A DNA stretch of 61,012 bases. Source: Brevundimonas sp. G8 (GTDB taxonomy: Bacteria > Pseudomonadota > Alphaproteobacteria > Caulobacterales > Caulobacteraceae). Positions within the stretch are counted from its first letter, which is position 1. Every line of letters begins with the position of its first letter. Below the pieces are notes generated by a model. That model was not told the origin of the DNA, did not search any database, and saw only the letters and a list, made by a program, of their open reading frames with translations. Position numbers and translations under genes: made by a program. Positions 60,882 through 61,012 of the stretch are shown here, piece after piece. The stretch lies in the NCBI RefSeq assembly GCF_902506205.1, contig NZ_LR732816.1:782864-843875 (forward strand). The letters are read 5' to 3'.

Positions 60882-61012
60882 ACATAACGCCCGCCCGCGT
60901 CTGGATAACCCGCGCCGAACCCGGCGCCGCCCGCACCGCCGCACGGCTGCGCGACATAGGGTTGGAGCCCGTCGTCGCCCCCCTTCTGGCGATCGAAAAC
61001 CTGCCCCCCCCC
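60878..61012 (+). CDS. hemD: Uroporphyrinogen-III synthase, 5' end only
   Basis: The first 45 codons (MNITPARVWITRAEPGAART, then ARLRDIGLEPVVAPLLAIE) match the HemD N terminus. The ATG overlaps the hemC stop. The gene is cut by the window end, which falls in a run of eight C. Confidence 0.85.
   Translation, partial: MNITPARVWITRAEPGAARTAARLRDIGLEPVVAPLLAIENLPPP

Noticed and set aside
60999..61012. Eight-C run at the end of the window as an unusual motif
   Set aside because: It fits proline codons in the HemD N terminus and coincides with the window edge.

Overview
The window looks like chromosomal DNA of a high-G+C alphaproteobacterium of the Caulobacterales, most likely Brevundimonas or a close relative. 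This is inferred from the order of a 12-gene chemotaxis operon matching the Caulobacter crescentus che cluster (mcpA-cheX-cheY-cheA-cheW-cheR-cheB-cheY-cheD-cheU-cheY-cheE), the density of TonB-dependent receptors, a helicase/S4/fdxA/carD block and a bacteriophytochrome operon. Sampled rows of ordinary genes are near 70% G+C. The window opens on a perfect 40-bp inverted repeat and ends inside hemD.

Region by region. 1-7.3 kb: a hypothetical HTH protein, a DsbA/FrnE-type oxidoreductase, a DUF1206 membrane protein, a small orphan protein, a Crp/Fnr regulator, and a PepSY-like/response regulator/histidine kinase operon, then a small secreted protein. 7.5-15.2 kb: a lower-G+C PAS/LuxR regulator, a 1,418-aa trimeric autotransporter adhesin with 210-bp internal repeats, and a double-TetR protein. 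15.4-29.7 kb: eight co-directional genes forming the most distinctive accessory block: TonB receptor, Tat-exported PhoD phosphatase, class A acid phosphatase lipoprotein, a phospholipase C/acid phosphatase fusion, a second TonB receptor, then ECF sigma, FecR anti-sigma and an STN-containing TonB receptor. It reads as an outer-membrane organophosphate scavenging module with a cell-surface-signalling switch. A tRNA-Arg(CCU) with an unusual swapped 19-56 pair follows.

30.0-39.6 kb: the che operon on the minus strand, largely translationally coupled (overlaps or gaps of a few bases), with an MCP that ends in a WxxF receptor tail. 39.6-42.7 kb: a TorF-type porin and a FixL/FixJ-like pair lacking the haem-binding signature. 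42.7-48.6 kb: Suv3-like helicase, S4 protein, YceI, ferredoxin, CarD, a DUF3617 protein and rpmB. 48.7-55.2 kb: M1 peptidase, transglutaminase-like protein, haem oxygenase/bacteriophytochrome operon, and a drug/metabolite transporter broken by a single-base frameshift. 55.3-61.0 kb: cold-shock protein, extensin-like protein, PPK2, Rieske protein, gpsA, tsaD, hemC and the start of hemD.

Several intergenic spaces carry repeat families: about 140-bp composite palindromic elements (2.07 kb, 50.4 kb), a 29-30-bp element present three times (45.4, 55.19, 55.23 kb), and a short GTCATCCTCCGG-type repeat (1.1-1.3 kb).
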